Positions 23,690 to 35,068 of a DNA stretch of 64,000 bases are shown piece after piece. The stretch's first letter is position 1, and each line of letters begins with the position of its first letter. Made by a program: the position numbers and the translations under genes. Source of the DNA: Gloeophyllum trabeum ATCC 11539 (taxonomy: Eukaryota > Basidiomycota > Agaricomycetes > Gloeophyllales > Gloeophyllaceae); NCBI RefSeq assembly GCF_000344685.1, contig NW_006920422.1:753940-817939 (forward strand). Direction: 5' to 3'. The notes below the pieces were generated by a model that had not been told where the DNA came from, searched no databases, and worked only from the letters and a program-made list of their open reading frames with translations.

Positions 23690-24276
23690 GGAGCGACGAC
23701 TTTATGACCATGATTGGAGATGACGTTGGTGCTGCTGTATCGTGCTTTCGCTCCTCGCCCAAAATTACCTTCTGTTCCGGTGCGATCTCGATCTTGGCGT
23801 TGTTCGCCCTCGGTTCTGGATCGCACAAGACCCTACCCTATGTTCAGCGCTCTCCTCTGCATCTGCTGTCATGTATACTGCAACGCATCTTCAACAGCCA
23901 TCTATGTATCGATTACTGAGCTACACAGATGCTTTCTAAGTCATGTTCATTGAGCCTTGCAGCGTAAGGGGTTGCCCCCGGGGGGGGGGGGTAGGTATAC
24001 TACCCTGTGTGTTAGAGAATAGAGGGGCCGCTCAGTCGGCAGGCAGACATTGCGTTGGCCTTCATTTTGTCTTTGGAGACAAGCGCCAGCGCGCCGAGAG
24101 CTGGCGACGGATTCAGCCTTGCCTGATCTTTCGGAGGTGCCGCGAGGATCTGAATCTTCCCTGCCTTCGAATGTTTCTTCGGAAGTACGGCGTAGTCACC
24201 AACGACTCAGCCCAGGTGTCTGTCAGCTTGAACAGACATCTTGTCGTGATACCGAGGCTTCTTTTATATCACGCAC

Positions 24277-24318
<42 letters not shown>

Positions 24319-24404
24319 AGCCTAGATACATTAATATTGAAGTTAATTCGTTGAGAGTCGCGTTTGCAGCGCGCCCTGAAAGCTACCGTCACGTGCCAAA
24401 CAAA
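23690..24404. other. Intergenic region leading into a repeat island
   Basis: Contains a 13-base G run at about 23979-23991 and ends in the microsatellite listed separately. No gene was seen. Confidence 0.4.
24280..24315. repeat. (AG)n microsatellite
   Basis: About eighteen perfect AG units in a row, immediately upstream of the first copy of the dispersed repeat. Confidence 0.97.
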
Positions 24405-25850
24405 GCCAAATAATCTCCAATTTCAGGACTATATAAAGGACAGCCTTTGACTCGGAACCTCACCCTCTTCATAGCAGCTCGAGACCGACACGCTCGCCAC
24501 GCACTCCCGGTGTTTGGGCGCCGAGGACATTTGCGGGTGGGAAAGTCTGAGTATTTTAATCCCCGCGGCTCTGTTATTACTGGACTTGGCTGTCTGTAAA
24601 CGGACCACGAAATCGTCTCGGGTCTCCTTTTGCCTGAAGACCTGCCATGGCAGCGAAGGTCTGCAGGACTTGGAGCCGTTGTGGGGACGGGGTGCTCCGT
24701 CCGTCGCTTCTCCATCTCGTCTATTCCAATCGACCGCTTGTGGTGCTCTCCACGGAACGCAGGGGAAGATCAGTGTCCCGAGGTCCTGAGTACGCCTCAG
24801 AGTAGTACGTAGGAAGGATGATGGGCTCTTCCCCCCGATGTGTTGCTGGAGGAGGGGAGGGGTGATTCCCTCTCCCGCCGCGACTCATGGCCTGCGCGTA
24901 GCGGCCAGCCGTGAGGCCCTACCCCGTAAACTGCACCCAACAACTTTGACGCGTCTGCTCGACGTGGATAAGAACTTACGCATCATGAAGCCCACCGGCA
25001 CGGTGCCGGCTGCGAGCTCGCAGTTCGCGCCGTGCACGATCACTGGCCTTTTCGAGGTGGCACTAAAGAGAAAATCTATCGAGCATGCGGAGAGCGGAGC
25101 GGGTCAGCGCCCGTTCGAGCAGGCCGAACTTATAATCGAACTTGAACCTCGGACGGACGATGTTCCTAGGCCGTTGGGACAAGTTCACTATCAGCAGTAC
25201 AGAGCGAGGCTTCCTCGCCCACTCGTACGAACACGAACTACGAAAAATGGACGAGGTTTCCTAGCCCGTCCGCATGGACATGGAATATACCGAGCGAGGT
25301 GCCTATGCCCATTCGTATCAGCCCGTCCGCGAGGACATCTAATATACCGAGCGAGGTTCCCAAAGCCTCGTTCGTCTACATATACAAATATCACCGAGCA
25401 CGGCTCACCAGCCTGTTCGGGCGACTTCTGAGGGACCGCGGCACGAGGGGAGGATGGGATGGAGACGACGGAGGGGCGCTCTTGAGCTTAGTCGTTGGTG
25501 CACGTTCTAGGACGTGTAACTCGACTCAGACTACTCTTGGGCTGCTCCAGCAATTTTTGGAACCCGCATTCTTATGGAGGCGTTGGATGTGTCTCTTTGG
25601 AGACAGGTGCGCATTTGTCTCGTAGAGATTGCATCAATCGATCGTGCAGCCGTCGATGGTGCATACACGGTGTCTCCCTTGAGGCATTTGTTGTCTGCTC
25701 CGTCGTCGCTCTGTTTGTTGTGCGTGCCTTGTGGTGAGTTGTACCTACATGATGTTCATCCTTATCTTTAGTGCCACCCCAGCCGCATCATTATCAAGTC
25801 ACCATCTGAGACTGCTCGCAGTCCTCGATCCGTCCGTTGCAGGTATCTTG
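24405..25850 (+). repeat. Dispersed ~1.4 kb repeat, copy 1 (uninterrupted)
   Basis: Diverged direct repeat of the sequence at 26780-27007 plus 28669-29790. Shared landmarks in the same order are GCCAAATAAT (24405 and 26780), AAATCGTCTCGGGT versus AAATCGTCCCGGGT, TTTTGCCTG, GGTGCTCCGTCCGT, CGGAACGCAGGGGAAGA, GAGGGGAGGATGGGATGGAG (25445 and 29339), CACGTTCTAGGACGTG and AATTTTTGGAAC. This copy has a TATATAAAGG box near 24431 that copy 2 lacks. A block of degenerate ~50-base units with ACCGAGCGAGGT sits at 25195-25430. I see no transposase, reverse transcriptase or other protein. It may be a non-autonomous retroelement, a solo LTR-like unit or a duplicated pseudogene. The ends are approximate. 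Confidence 0.75.
25195..25430. repeat. Degenerate internal tandem units (ACCGAGCGAGG...CCCGTTCG)
   Basis: About four to five imperfect units of roughly 50 bases. Each has a (T)ACCGAGCGAGG core followed by a pyrimidine-rich linker and C(T/C)CGT(T/C)CG. The homologous block in copy 2 (29200-29315) has fewer units with GACCAGCCCGTT linkers. Confidence 0.6.
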
Positions 25851-26779
25851 CACTTCTTGGTGTCAATGATTATCTTTTGTGCCCACTGTTTACCGAGACT
25901 AAGCGCGAGTGTTCCCTCTGGGCTTCTAGGGTCTCGTATATCTCACTTAGGCTGTGCACGGAGACATCCGTCTGAGCGGCCTTCTTGTGTTGGCCTGACA
26001 TTATCATGGCGCCGCGGCCGGTTGTCAACCTAAGTATGTGCCATCCTTCTGTCACTGGGATCAGCAAGATTAGTGTTCATCTCGTTGTTCATTCCCGCGA
26101 ACCTGGCCGGAGGTCCTCGAGTTAAGGTTGGCGTGTATGTCGCCCACCGCTGGCCGCTATCCTTCGTCTCGTTTCGTCTTTCGCTAACTTTGGGGCACAT
26201 CCGGGTCGAGAAGCACCGACTCTACTCAGGGCATTCATCTTCGTATTGTACCTCCATGCTGAAAACCCTGCTGAGGAAGTGGGCTTATCTTCTTGTTTTC
26301 TCATTGCCCTGCCGTTGTGTATTGCTCGATGCTAGTTTTACCGGCCCGCGCCGACGTTGACTGCCCTGAATGGAGGTGATGCTAGCTTTGAAGCCGAATG
26401 TCGGTAACCGATCTTTGGCCCGCGAGATACGCCACGCCAAAGTCACAGCGTGTCACTAGCGCGTCCACGAAGGCGTCTCGAGGATATATAGCGCGCTGCA
26501 GAAGAGAACAAAAGGACTGCTGCGCTGGTCTGCCATAAGATCTCTCTCGCGACAAGGCTTGTATGGTTACAGTCCTACGGGACCGTCGGTGGTTATCAAA
26601 GGATTATCTTAGCTCAGCTCAAACAAGGCAGCATTGCTTCGAGTCGCAGGGATGAGAAAAGTGATCTGAAGGATCAGGAGCGTGGCTGCTCCGAAGCTCG
26701 ATCAACAAGGATACAACGCATCTGCAATGAGTAGGCTCGAAAGCCTGGAAGCCACCGTAATGTTAATACACCAAATAAT
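25851..26779. other. Gene-free spacer between repeat copies
   Basis: No protein was recognised on either strand. The longest open frames (for example 26073-26360) look random. A GGATATATAG box lies near 26481, about 300 bases before repeat copy 2. Confidence 0.4.
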
Positions 26780-27007
26780 GCCAAATAATATGCAATTTCG
26801 CGAGGCTTAAGGACGGTCTTTGTTCACGTCCACCCTCGTTATCTTCGCATCAGCTCGAAAACCGACAGGCTCGCCCCGCACACCTGACGCTCTGGCGTCC
26901 AGGCCATTCGCGAGCGGGAAGGTCTGAGTCTGCTAATCCCCCTAGATCGGTTCTAGCCGGGCCTGGCTGTAAGCAGCTGAACGACGGACCAGAAAATCGT
27001 CCCGGGT
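26780..27007 (+). repeat. Dispersed repeat, copy 2, left part
   Basis: Matches copy 1 from 24405 to 24623: GCCAAATAAT, CTCGAAAACCGACAGGCTCG versus CTCGAGACCGACACGCTCG, GGGAAGGTCTGAGT versus GGGAAAGTCTGAGT, GACGGACCAGAAAATCG versus ACGGACCACGAAATCG. It breaks off at 27007, exactly at the target duplication of the inserted element, and resumes at 28669. Confidence 0.75.
27000..27007. repeat. 8-bp target site duplication, left copy (TCCCGGGT)
   Basis: TCCCGGGT is repeated exactly at 28669-28676, directly outside the other terminal inverted repeat. The preceding G is also shared, so a 9-base reading is possible. Copy 1 has a single homologous site, TCTCGGGT, at 24616-24623. Confidence 0.9.
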
Positions 27008-27110
27008 CACCTTAGGCAGGGCCGATTTGATGACATCATAACTTGTATAGCCCATAAATGTGAGGGACTTAAAGGACTAGATAGACCACATCTGGCCGAT
27101 GTATCCCTAT
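27008..27110 (+). repeat. Left terminal inverted repeat
   Basis: Imperfect inverted match of about 103 bases to 28563-28668. The outermost 13 bases are identical (CACCTTAGGCAGG). Confidence 0.88.
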
Positions 27111-28562
27111 ACAGTCCCTAAATAGCTGGCCGTCCGAATCGCGTGGTATCTGCACTATATGGAGAGGCTCCGGCGATGGCGCTGGAACGCTGGCACGGGG
27201 CTGCTAATAGATGCTGATATATACATTTATATGCACATTTACATGGATTTCCGGCCGTAGGGATGTCTCAACATCAGCCTAAGTTGGGGATGTCAAACAG
27301 ATCTCGTGCTGATGTCTCGCCGATGCCGCCGCCGGGCGCGCATCCGAGTCGGACGTCGGACAGCGTGATCTTGATGCGCTTGATGGTGGTCCCACGCCTG
27401 CCTCTTTTGGTAGGCATCCCATTGTGGATGCCAATCCTGATGGTTGCACGAAGCCATCGTCTGCATTGCGCCTGCTCTGCCCTGTATATCGTATATATGT
27501 ACTACTTATACTCATCTATGTATCATTACTCCCCCAAAGCTGTTTGACCAGTAATTAATTGTGCTAGAGGAGAATGTAGGTGCATCAGGACAAAGCTGGT
27601 GAGTAGTAAAGGCTACCCGCCTGCAAGGAACCCCCTGCCATGTGTCTGCTTAACATCGCAGAACCGGGGATGACCTGAGGCATCCGCTAGCGCGATTCGT
27701 CGACATCCGTCTGTCCAAATATGCTGGATTTCATACGGTGGCTGAACCAGTATTGATGGTCACTTCACACATTTAGAATGCAATAGGTCACGAATCACTG
27801 TCAAAAAGGCTGTATAAGACCACTTCATAAGTATTAAACCCAGCTACACAGAAGCGACCAGTTCTTCCTGTGAAACCGCGCCAGGACACACTCGATACTA
27901 TGTAATGTACACTATGCAGCTACGAGTCTTGTGCATAGTGAGTGTACAATCACGCCCACTGGTTGCGGCACTTCATCGCCGCGGGAGATGAGCATCGTCG
28001 CGGCTTGGGAGTATTGGGGGGTCTTTTAAATAGATTTCCCCCTTGCCACAGATGTCCTCTGAGACCGAACCGCGGCTCTATAACATCAATGAATTGGTGC
28101 TTATTGCTATTCGTTCTCTGATTGGCCAGAGAGCCCCTCTCGGCTGTCTCCGAAGATGGGTGCGATGCATCTGCTGCGTATATGCATACCGCCATATTAA
28201 TTGCGACGCTGGAGATAAAACCGTCTCCCGTACCATCACTTGTTTCCTCTACACTAGGGCAAAAACTGGGGGATACATGCATTTGCCCATGATATGCCCA
28301 TCCGTGTAACGATGTGTGATACCCGGCTAATTGATATTTATCATATTATGACGGAATAACAGCTATCCCCACCCTGTAAATGATCACATACCCCGAGCTG
28401 TGGTGGGTAAAACATGGTAGTCATTCATGCAGAATTATTGCAGGGAGAATTGCCTCTTCTGATACGTCTCCAAGCCATCTCGAGATGGTCTGCAAGAGCC
28501 TCTGGCGATGAACTGCAGAGGTTATTGAATTCTCACGCATTTGAATACATCTAAATTTGGAT

Positions 28563-28668
28563 TAAAGGGAGAAGCATCGGGCAGATGAAGCCTACCTAGT
28601 CCTTTAGGTCCTTCACATTAATGGGCTATCTAAGTTATTATGTCATCAAATCGCTCCTGCCTAAGGTG
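28563..28668 (-). repeat. Right terminal inverted repeat
   Basis: Reverse complement begins CACCTTAGGCAGG and follows the left repeat to about its position 27110, with roughly one difference per five to eight bases, which suggests an old insertion. Confidence 0.88.
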
Positions 28669-29790
28669 TCCCGGGTTCCCTTTTGCCTGCGGACCCGCTC
28701 TGGCGGCGAAGGTGCAGGAGATCTAGGATTCGCAACCGTCGAGGGGATCGGGTGCTCCGTCCGTTGCTCGTCCGTCTCGGTTCTCCCGATCGGCCGCTTG
28801 TAGTGCCCTCCGCGGAACGCAGGGGAAGACTAGGGTCCCGGACTCCTGTACACCTTAGGGTCCGTGGGAGGACGGACTCTTCCTTGGCTGTGTTCCTGGA
28901 GGGGGGAGGGGGGGGCAATGCCCTCTTTCACTGCGATGACTGGTTTCCCATCGATGACCATCCCGTGGACTGACTCCTCATCACGCCGGCACCACCTAAT
29001 GGATCGTCGACCCTCGGAACGCGCGCGCGCGCAGACCCCGCGCGGGCAACGCTACAAGCGTGCGCAAACAGTATTACCCGTACTGCCTCGACGCCGATAC
29101 GAGGACGAGGCGCGCCAGCCCGTCTGTCTGCCCAAGCTGAAAACCGCACGAGGCGTACTAGCCCGGCGCTGCCTCTGAGACACGGAGCAGACACCAGACG
29201 AAGCCGACCAGCGCTCGGCCGAAACTTGGCATCCTCATGAAACTAAACAGGCGGGGCCGACCAGCCCGTTTGCACGAGACGATCTACCGAGCGAGGCCGA
29301 CCAGCCCGTTCGGGTGCGCTTCCGAGGGTCCGCGGTACGAGGGGAGGATGGGATGGAGACGACGGGGGAGCCGCTCTTGAGCTCAATCGTCGGCGCACGT
29401 TCTAGGACGTGCAACTCGATTCAGACTACTCTTGAGCTGCTCCGATAATTTTTGGAACTTATTCGTCCTTTCGGGGATGGTTGGGTCGCGCCGCTTCGGA
29501 GGTGTGCGCTGTGTGCGCTTGGCTCATTGGGATTGCCGCGCGCTCGGTCGGCCGCTGACAACTCGGCGAAGGTGCCTCCTTCGGGGTATCCGTCGTTCGT
29601 GCTGTCGACGTGGCTGCCGTCGATGTCCCGCGATGAGCTGGATTGTGGCGCTCAGACTCATCGTGGATGCCAATCCCAAGTGTATGCGGTCCGGACAGGT
29701 GGTTGGCGTTGCTGCCTGAGTCTGGATGGAGACTGTTCGAACTCGTCCGTTGGAGGTGTCTTGCGTCCGTTGGTGTCGTAGCTCGGCCTA
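28669..29790 (+). repeat. Dispersed repeat, copy 2, right part
   Basis: Continues copy 1 from 24616 onward: TTTTGCCTG, GGCGAAGGT, GGGTGCTCCGTCCGT, GGCCGCTTGTAGTGC versus GACCGCTTGTGGTGC, CGGAACGCAGGGGAAGA, CGAGGGGAGGATGGGATGGA, CACGTTCTAGGACGTG and GAGACTG(T/C)TCG...CGTCCGTTG. It begins with the right copy of the 8-bp target duplication. The end near 29790 is approximate because similarity fades. No coding capacity was recognised. Confidence 0.72.
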
Positions 29791-31176
29791 CCAGTGGACG
29801 CGCTGGTGCAACCGTACGTGTGTGTGTACCCTGTCAATCGCTAATATTGCCCCTGTCGACGCCGTCTCCTTGCCCCGCCTTGTTCGTATCATGGTGGTTG
29901 TGGACATACACTAACATCTCGCGTCGTGGCTCTAGACATCTCACTGAGGGATTGATGTTTTTGTCCCTGTCCATTGCTCATGCTTCAAGGCTGCACGTCC
30001 TATCCCCACTCCATCCGTGTGTTGGTGAATATATGTATTGTACACATTGCGCTTCGAAGCTGAGGGGGCGGGACCGACCGACCGACTGCGCGCATATGCA
30101 AGCGATGCGAGACGTGAAGGCGCTGGTCGCGGCTCCGCTGGCCGGCGGACTTTCTCCCGCGACATATGCGCAACCACTGGCGATCGACCGTCGGGCTCGC
30201 TGAGGCGTCTTGCGAATACGCATATATATGAAAGAGGCGTAGCCGCATAGGGCGAAAGCCGGGACTAGTAGGATGCGAGGGACAAGGCCAGTCGCTGGTA
30301 GAAAGGGTCCCAGCCTGCATAGCATAAGTGTATCGTCAGCGCAGAAATCGCAGAAGCCCCCGCCTGCAAGTGCAAGCTGGGTGGGGCGCGAGGCGAGGCG
30401 AGCGATTCCGTATCACAATAAAAGTTTGGGTTGTGAAGTACTCACGCGCAGCAGATGGGGGTGTGCAAGTGTGTATGCGGCAGGGGATGGTGTCTGTCCC
30501 CCGGGTCGGGTGAGTGGTGCGCCGGCGGCGACGCCGGAGTCGATGCGTGGGAGGGCACGCGGGCGGTCGCCTGTTCAGTTGGCGCACATAGCGGGTCCAT
30601 CCTGGACGCGTAGGAGCGTCCCCGGCTCGGGACGTGCAGCTTTGGAGTCGCGCCCTCCCGTGCTCAAGTCGATATGCGGGGGACGGAACAGGCAGGGGAT
30701 CTGGGCGCGGCGTGCCCTGGGTAGCGGAGCGGAGTGTTCGCGTCTTATGTGAGTATGATACTGGCTGTGTGGAAGTGGCAGGCCCCGTCCATTGTGCGAT
30801 GAGCGCGCAGTCCTTTGTGGCTTTCGGGCGGCAGCGGTGTTTTCTCTCGCTGACCCGCGCAGCTGCAGGCTGACATGGGGGGGAACACAGCGTCATACCA
30901 TGACAAGTGCGTAGATCACAGGTATGGAGAGGTCCGGAGGACGATGTGTTGTGTGGATCCCTATGCCCAGGGGACGCGCTGGGCTGTGATTTAAGGGAGC
31001 GGAAGACATTCCTCGGGGTCTGAATGTTGCACAGATATCAGTGCAGAGTCGGGAGAGGTGACGCAGACTGAGATCTGGCGATCGATCGCGGTCACAGCGT
31101 GACACCATCCATTTACGTACGGTTCACTTCAGTCCGTCCTCCCGCCTTTTATTCACGAAACATCACGGCTAGTATC
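29791..31176. other. Intergenic region upstream of the LIM-domain gene
   Basis: GC-rich, with no recognisable gene. Overlapping frames on both strands at 30270-30900 look like chance ORFs. It probably holds the promoter of the LIM gene and the end of the repeat island. Confidence 0.4.
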
Positions 31177-34100
31177 ATGTCCCAACCGCACTACCAGAAA
31201 CAACAGCAGCAGCAGCAGACAGCTCCAGGGCAAGCATATCCTCACGTACGCGGTCCTCCTTTCTTGCACCAGTAAACACTAATTGCAATCTAAATTGCGC
31301 AGGGTCATGCCCAACAAGCATACCAGGGCCAATACGCGTACCCTCAGCAGCAGTACGGGCACACCTACCCAGCCCCCCCGCGGACCCAGTCCTTCCCCCC
31401 GCCTCAGGCCCAGGGCTACCCGCACGCCCAGTACCCCGCGTACAACTACCAACAACAGCACGCTTACGGCCCGCCTTCCCCGCAGGGGCAGGCGTACGCA
31501 CAGCCTGCGTATCAGCAACAGGCGTACCAGAACCAGCACGTGCCGCCCTCGCCGACCCAGGTCTTTCCGCCCTCGCCGTCCCAGCCTGGGTACCCGGCTC
31601 AGCCTCAGCAGCAGCACCAGCGGTCCCCGAGCCAGGCGTTCCCGCCCTCGCCGTCCCAGCCTGGGTACCCCGCTCAGCCACAACCTCAACAGCAGCACCC
31701 ATACGTGCCTCGCTCCCCGAGCCAGGTCTTCCCGCCTCCACCATCGCAGCAATACCCGAGCCAGCCCCAGCAGCAGCGGCCTCCTAGCCAAGTCTTCCCG
31801 CCTTCACCGTCACAGTCATACCCCAGCCACCCCCACTACCAACCTCAACCCCAGCCACCCCAAACGCACGCGTACTACCACCCCCAACCTCAACCCCGCC
31901 CCTCCCCGCCGCCCACCGCCTCCGCCTCGCCCACGCGCAGCTTCCCCCCGCCGCCCCCGCACCCGCAGAGCCCCAACAAGCACTCCTTCTCCTCTCTGCC
32001 GTCGTCGAGCCCCCCGAAACCTCCGCCTGCACCTTCTTCGAGCCCGCCGAAGCACTCCCGCAGCGTCCCGCCCACGCCGACGTCCCCCACGCCCGCGCCC
32101 CGCTCCTCGCGCCCGCGCCCGCTCCCGCAGCCCGCGCCGCTCCACCCCCACCCTCTCCCTCAACCCCAGTCCGCCCCGCACCCGCAAGCCCTCGTCCAAT
32201 CATACACCACCACCCCCACCGCTCCTCCCCAGCCCCCACCCCAACCCCGGCGCCCGCTCCCCATCCCCATCCCCATCCCCACATCCCCGCCCCTCCCACG
32301 CTCGACCAAACATCTCTCGCTCGACCTGCCCGCGTCGCAGCTGCAGTCCCGCGTCCTCGCCGACGCGCGGGGGACGCAGGCGCTGCCCGCGCTCCAGGCG
32401 GGGCGCTTCACGCCCTTGTGGAAACAACGACAAGCGCAAGCGCAAGCGCACCCCACCCCGCGATCCCAGTCGCAGATCGGGGCCTCCCCTGCGTTGGAGA
32501 GGAGCAAGACCGTCGTGGGCGGCGGGGGCGGGGGGCGGCCGTTGCCCGTCCCCGTCCCCGTCCCACACGCACACAGCAACACCAACACCAACACCAACAC
32601 AAGCCCCGCCGCGAACGCGAACGCGAACTCAGCCGCAGGGCCGAGTACAAGCGCGATGAGAGACCGCGCGCGCACGCTGCCCACCGCCCCCGGCGTGCCC
32701 TCGCCGTTCAAGGGGAACGGGGCGGGCGGGAATGGGGCGGGCGGGAATGGGGCGGGCTCCCCATTTGTTTCGCGCGCAGGGTCGCCGACGAAGACTGAGT
32801 ACGCGCCGTCGCCCACGAAAAGCGAGTACGCGCCGTCGCCGACGAAAAGCGACTTCTCCCCCGCTCGCGCGCCGTCCCCCGCCCTCTCCTCCCGCCCGCC
32901 CTCGGCCCTCTCCTCCCGCCCGCCCCCCGCCCCCTCCTCGCGTCCCCCCTCGCCTGCGAAATCGGACGCGAGCCCGCAGTACGGGATCCTGGACATGCCC
33001 CGGCGGCGCGGGCGGGGGTGGCAGGCGGAGGAGGGGTGTGCCGCGTCCTCTCCTGCAAATACGAACGGGGGCGGGGACGCGGGCGGGGGCGGGGATGTAC
33101 AGGCAAGCGCGACCGCGAACGGGGACGGGAACGCGAACGGGGTTGCACAGGCAAGCGCGACCGCGAAGAGCCTCGCGCTGCGCATGGCCGAAATGAGCCT
33201 CACGCGCTCCGAGCCCGTCCCCGCGTCCGCGCAGAGGCCTGTGTTCACGCGGGCGGCGACGGGCGTTGCGGGAGGGGAGGGCGAGAGGGAGAGGGCGGCG
33301 GGCGGACGGTGGCCCGCGGGGCTGCCGCGGTTGCCGAAGGCGCCGGGGGAGGTCGGTGGTGGTGGTGGTGGTGCTGAGAGGGCGAGCGCGGATGGGGGGA
33401 GTGGTGGCAGGGATGGGGATGACGGGATGCGCGTGAACGCGAGGAGACCAAGGATCGAGTTCCGGGAGGGGTGGGATGGGAGCGGGAGCGAGAGTGGGAG
33501 CGAGGAGGGGATAAGTGTGTCTGCGGAGGCGGGGGCGGGGGCGGGGGCGGTGGGGGTGGGGGTGCCGAGGACTAACTTGCATGACGATAGGCCCGCTGTC
33601 CCGAGGATCCATATGCCCGACGAGAGCCCGTCCGTCCCCAGTATCAACTTCCCGGACGACGACGAAGGAGCGGGTGGAGGGCCCGTGATCAGAGTGGACG
33701 CGCCCGGCGTACCCGTCGTCGACGAGCCCCCCTCCCAATCCCCGTCCCAGCAACCCCATACCCCGTCCACCCACCGACCCGCGCGCAAGCTCCTCCCGCA
33801 CAACTCGCCGCTGACGTGCCCGAGCTGCCTGAAGCCGATCGTCGGGCGCACGGTGAACGCGATGGGCGCGCGCTGGCACCCGGGCTGCTTCCTCTGCGAG
33901 GGCTGCGGCGAGCACCTCGAGCACGTCAGCGCGGCCGAGGGCGGCGGGCGCGTGTGGTGCTTCGTCTGCTGGAGCGAGGTGAGTACCGGTGTCCATGTTA
34001 CGAGGTGAGGGGAAGGAAGGCTGATTGATTGCGGTTTGCGATTTGCGATTTGCGATTTGTGATTTGTGATTTGTGCGTGTGCTACAGCAATTCGCGCCGC

Positions 34101-34611
34101 GGTGCTACCACTGCCAGACGCCGATCGTCGAGGAGCGCTTCATCACGCTGGACGACCCCGCGCTGGGCAAGCGCGTGTACCACGAGCAGCACTTCTTCTG
34201 CGCCGAGTGCGGCGACCCGTTCCTCGACCCGTCGCTCGCGGACGTCGTCGTCAGCGGCGACGGCCATTTTGGCGGGGCCGAGGGCGGCGCGGGGTTCATC
34301 GTGCACAAGGGCCACCCGTACTGCGAGGAGTGCCATGTGCGCTTGAGGATGCCAAAGTGCAAGCGCTGCAGGAAGAGTATTCGGGACGGGATGGAGGCGG
34401 TGGAGGCGCTCGGGGGGAAGTGGTGCTGGGAGTGTTTTGTTTGTGCGGTGAGTGGATTGGCTTGCTTGAATTTCTTGGGGGCGGGGGGCTGATGGTGGGT
34501 TTGGTCTGGTAGAGCTGCGAGAGGCCGTTTGAGGACCCGAGTTATTTCGTGAGGGACGAGAAGCCGTTTTGTGAGCGGTGTTTCTCGATTATGGTCAGGA
34601 ACGAGGTGTAA
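31177..34611 (+). CDS. Pro/Gln-rich protein with three C-terminal LIM domains (paxillin/Pxl1-like)
   Basis: Probable cytoskeletal or cell-polarity adaptor. Exons: 31177-31245, 31303-33978, 34088-34447 and 34513-34611, giving about 1,067 residues. The N-terminus is MSQPHYQKQQQQQQTAPGQA, followed by Gln/Tyr/Pro-rich sequence with repeated (Q)VFPPSPSQPGYPAQPQ units, then long PPPP, SPTKSEYAPSPTKS and Gly-rich tracts. The LIM domains are LIM1 (CPSCLKPIV, HPGCFLCEGC, CFVC), LIM2 (CYHCQTPIVEERF, HFFCAECGDPF, CEECH) and LIM3 (CKRCRKSI, CWECFVCASCERPF, CERCF). The protein ends MVRNEV right after LIM3, as in fungal paxillin-like proteins. The huge exon 2 is strongly GC- and C-biased and opens long antisense frames, which are shadows. 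The paxillin assignment is inferred from the layout; the LIM calls are secure. Confidence 0.88.
34032..34076. repeat. 7-bp tandem repeat in LIM-gene intron
   Basis: About six units of GATTTG(C/T) lie inside the intron at 33979-34087, just before the acceptor. The first units read GATTTGC and the last ones GATTTGT. Confidence 0.9.
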
Positions 34612-35068
34612 GGTGCGCTCGAGTCTCTTTCGTCTCTTGGCTGGCCTAGTTCTCAACCGTTATATCTCTTGCAGGATCCAGACATCCTAGTCGCCGAAGA
34701 GAACTGGCTGCTCGGCATGATGCTTTCTGTTGCTGTTCTTGCATTGACCATCAACATACCCTCAGATGTATCCTTATATCTTGCTTGTAGCTCTCCCAGC
34801 CTGTACTGTCCGCTTGCTGCGCTCATTATTGACATTGATATGACTTCCAGACTTGTTGCGCGGGTTGACCTCAAGTTATTTCTGTACAGACTTCCACAGA
34901 TGTCATCGAAAAGAGACTTTGATCGCCACCCTGCCGCTGCAGTGATTGGACTGCGCACGGTTATGGCACCGACCTAGGCCTGCTCCCTGCGAAAGCGGGT
35001 ACAAATAATCGCCGGAGTGGAGGATGTAATGCCTACTCAGCGATTCCTGTCAACTAACTGCATCCTAG
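34612..35068. other. Intergenic region LIM gene / MFS gene
   Basis: 457 bases. A frame at 34669-34977 is not recognised and lies where a 3' UTR is expected. No other structure was seen. Confidence 0.4.

Larger units (their letters stand above)
27008..28668. mobile_element. Non-autonomous DNA transposon (1,661 bp) with long terminal inverted repeats
   Basis: Both ends carry the same inverted sequence, starting CACCTTAGGCAGG and continuing CGATTTGATGACAT, ATAACTT, ATAGCCCAT, AATGTGA, AAAGGACTAG and CATCTG.CCGATG, for about 103-106 bases with scattered mismatches (27008-27110 and 28563-28668). An exact 8-bp TCCCGGGT duplication flanks the element, and the related repeat copy 1 shows the uninterrupted site. 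The interior has only short random-looking frames (27263-27547 and 28043-28309) and no transposase, so it would need a helper in trans. An 8-bp duplication fits hAT, P or Merlin-like elements; the long repeats are unlike most hATs, so the superfamily is open. Confidence 0.9.

Noticed and set aside
24838..25431. Open frame of 197 codons inside repeat copy 1
   Set aside because: The repeated RARLPRPLV-like segments come from degenerate ~50-base DNA repeats, and the frame is not kept in copy 2.
26590..26655. tRNA-like stretch (TTAGCTCAGCTC ... CTTCGAGTCG)
   Set aside because: A-box-like and B-box-like words occur, but no cloverleaf with acceptor and anticodon stems can be drawn.
31283..33996. 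Several very long open frames on both strands over the LIM gene (for example 32160-33851 minus, 563 codons)
   Set aside because: The GC- and C-biased coding strand removes stop codons from other frames. Only the 31303-33978 frame joins to LIM domains and shows coherent repeats.
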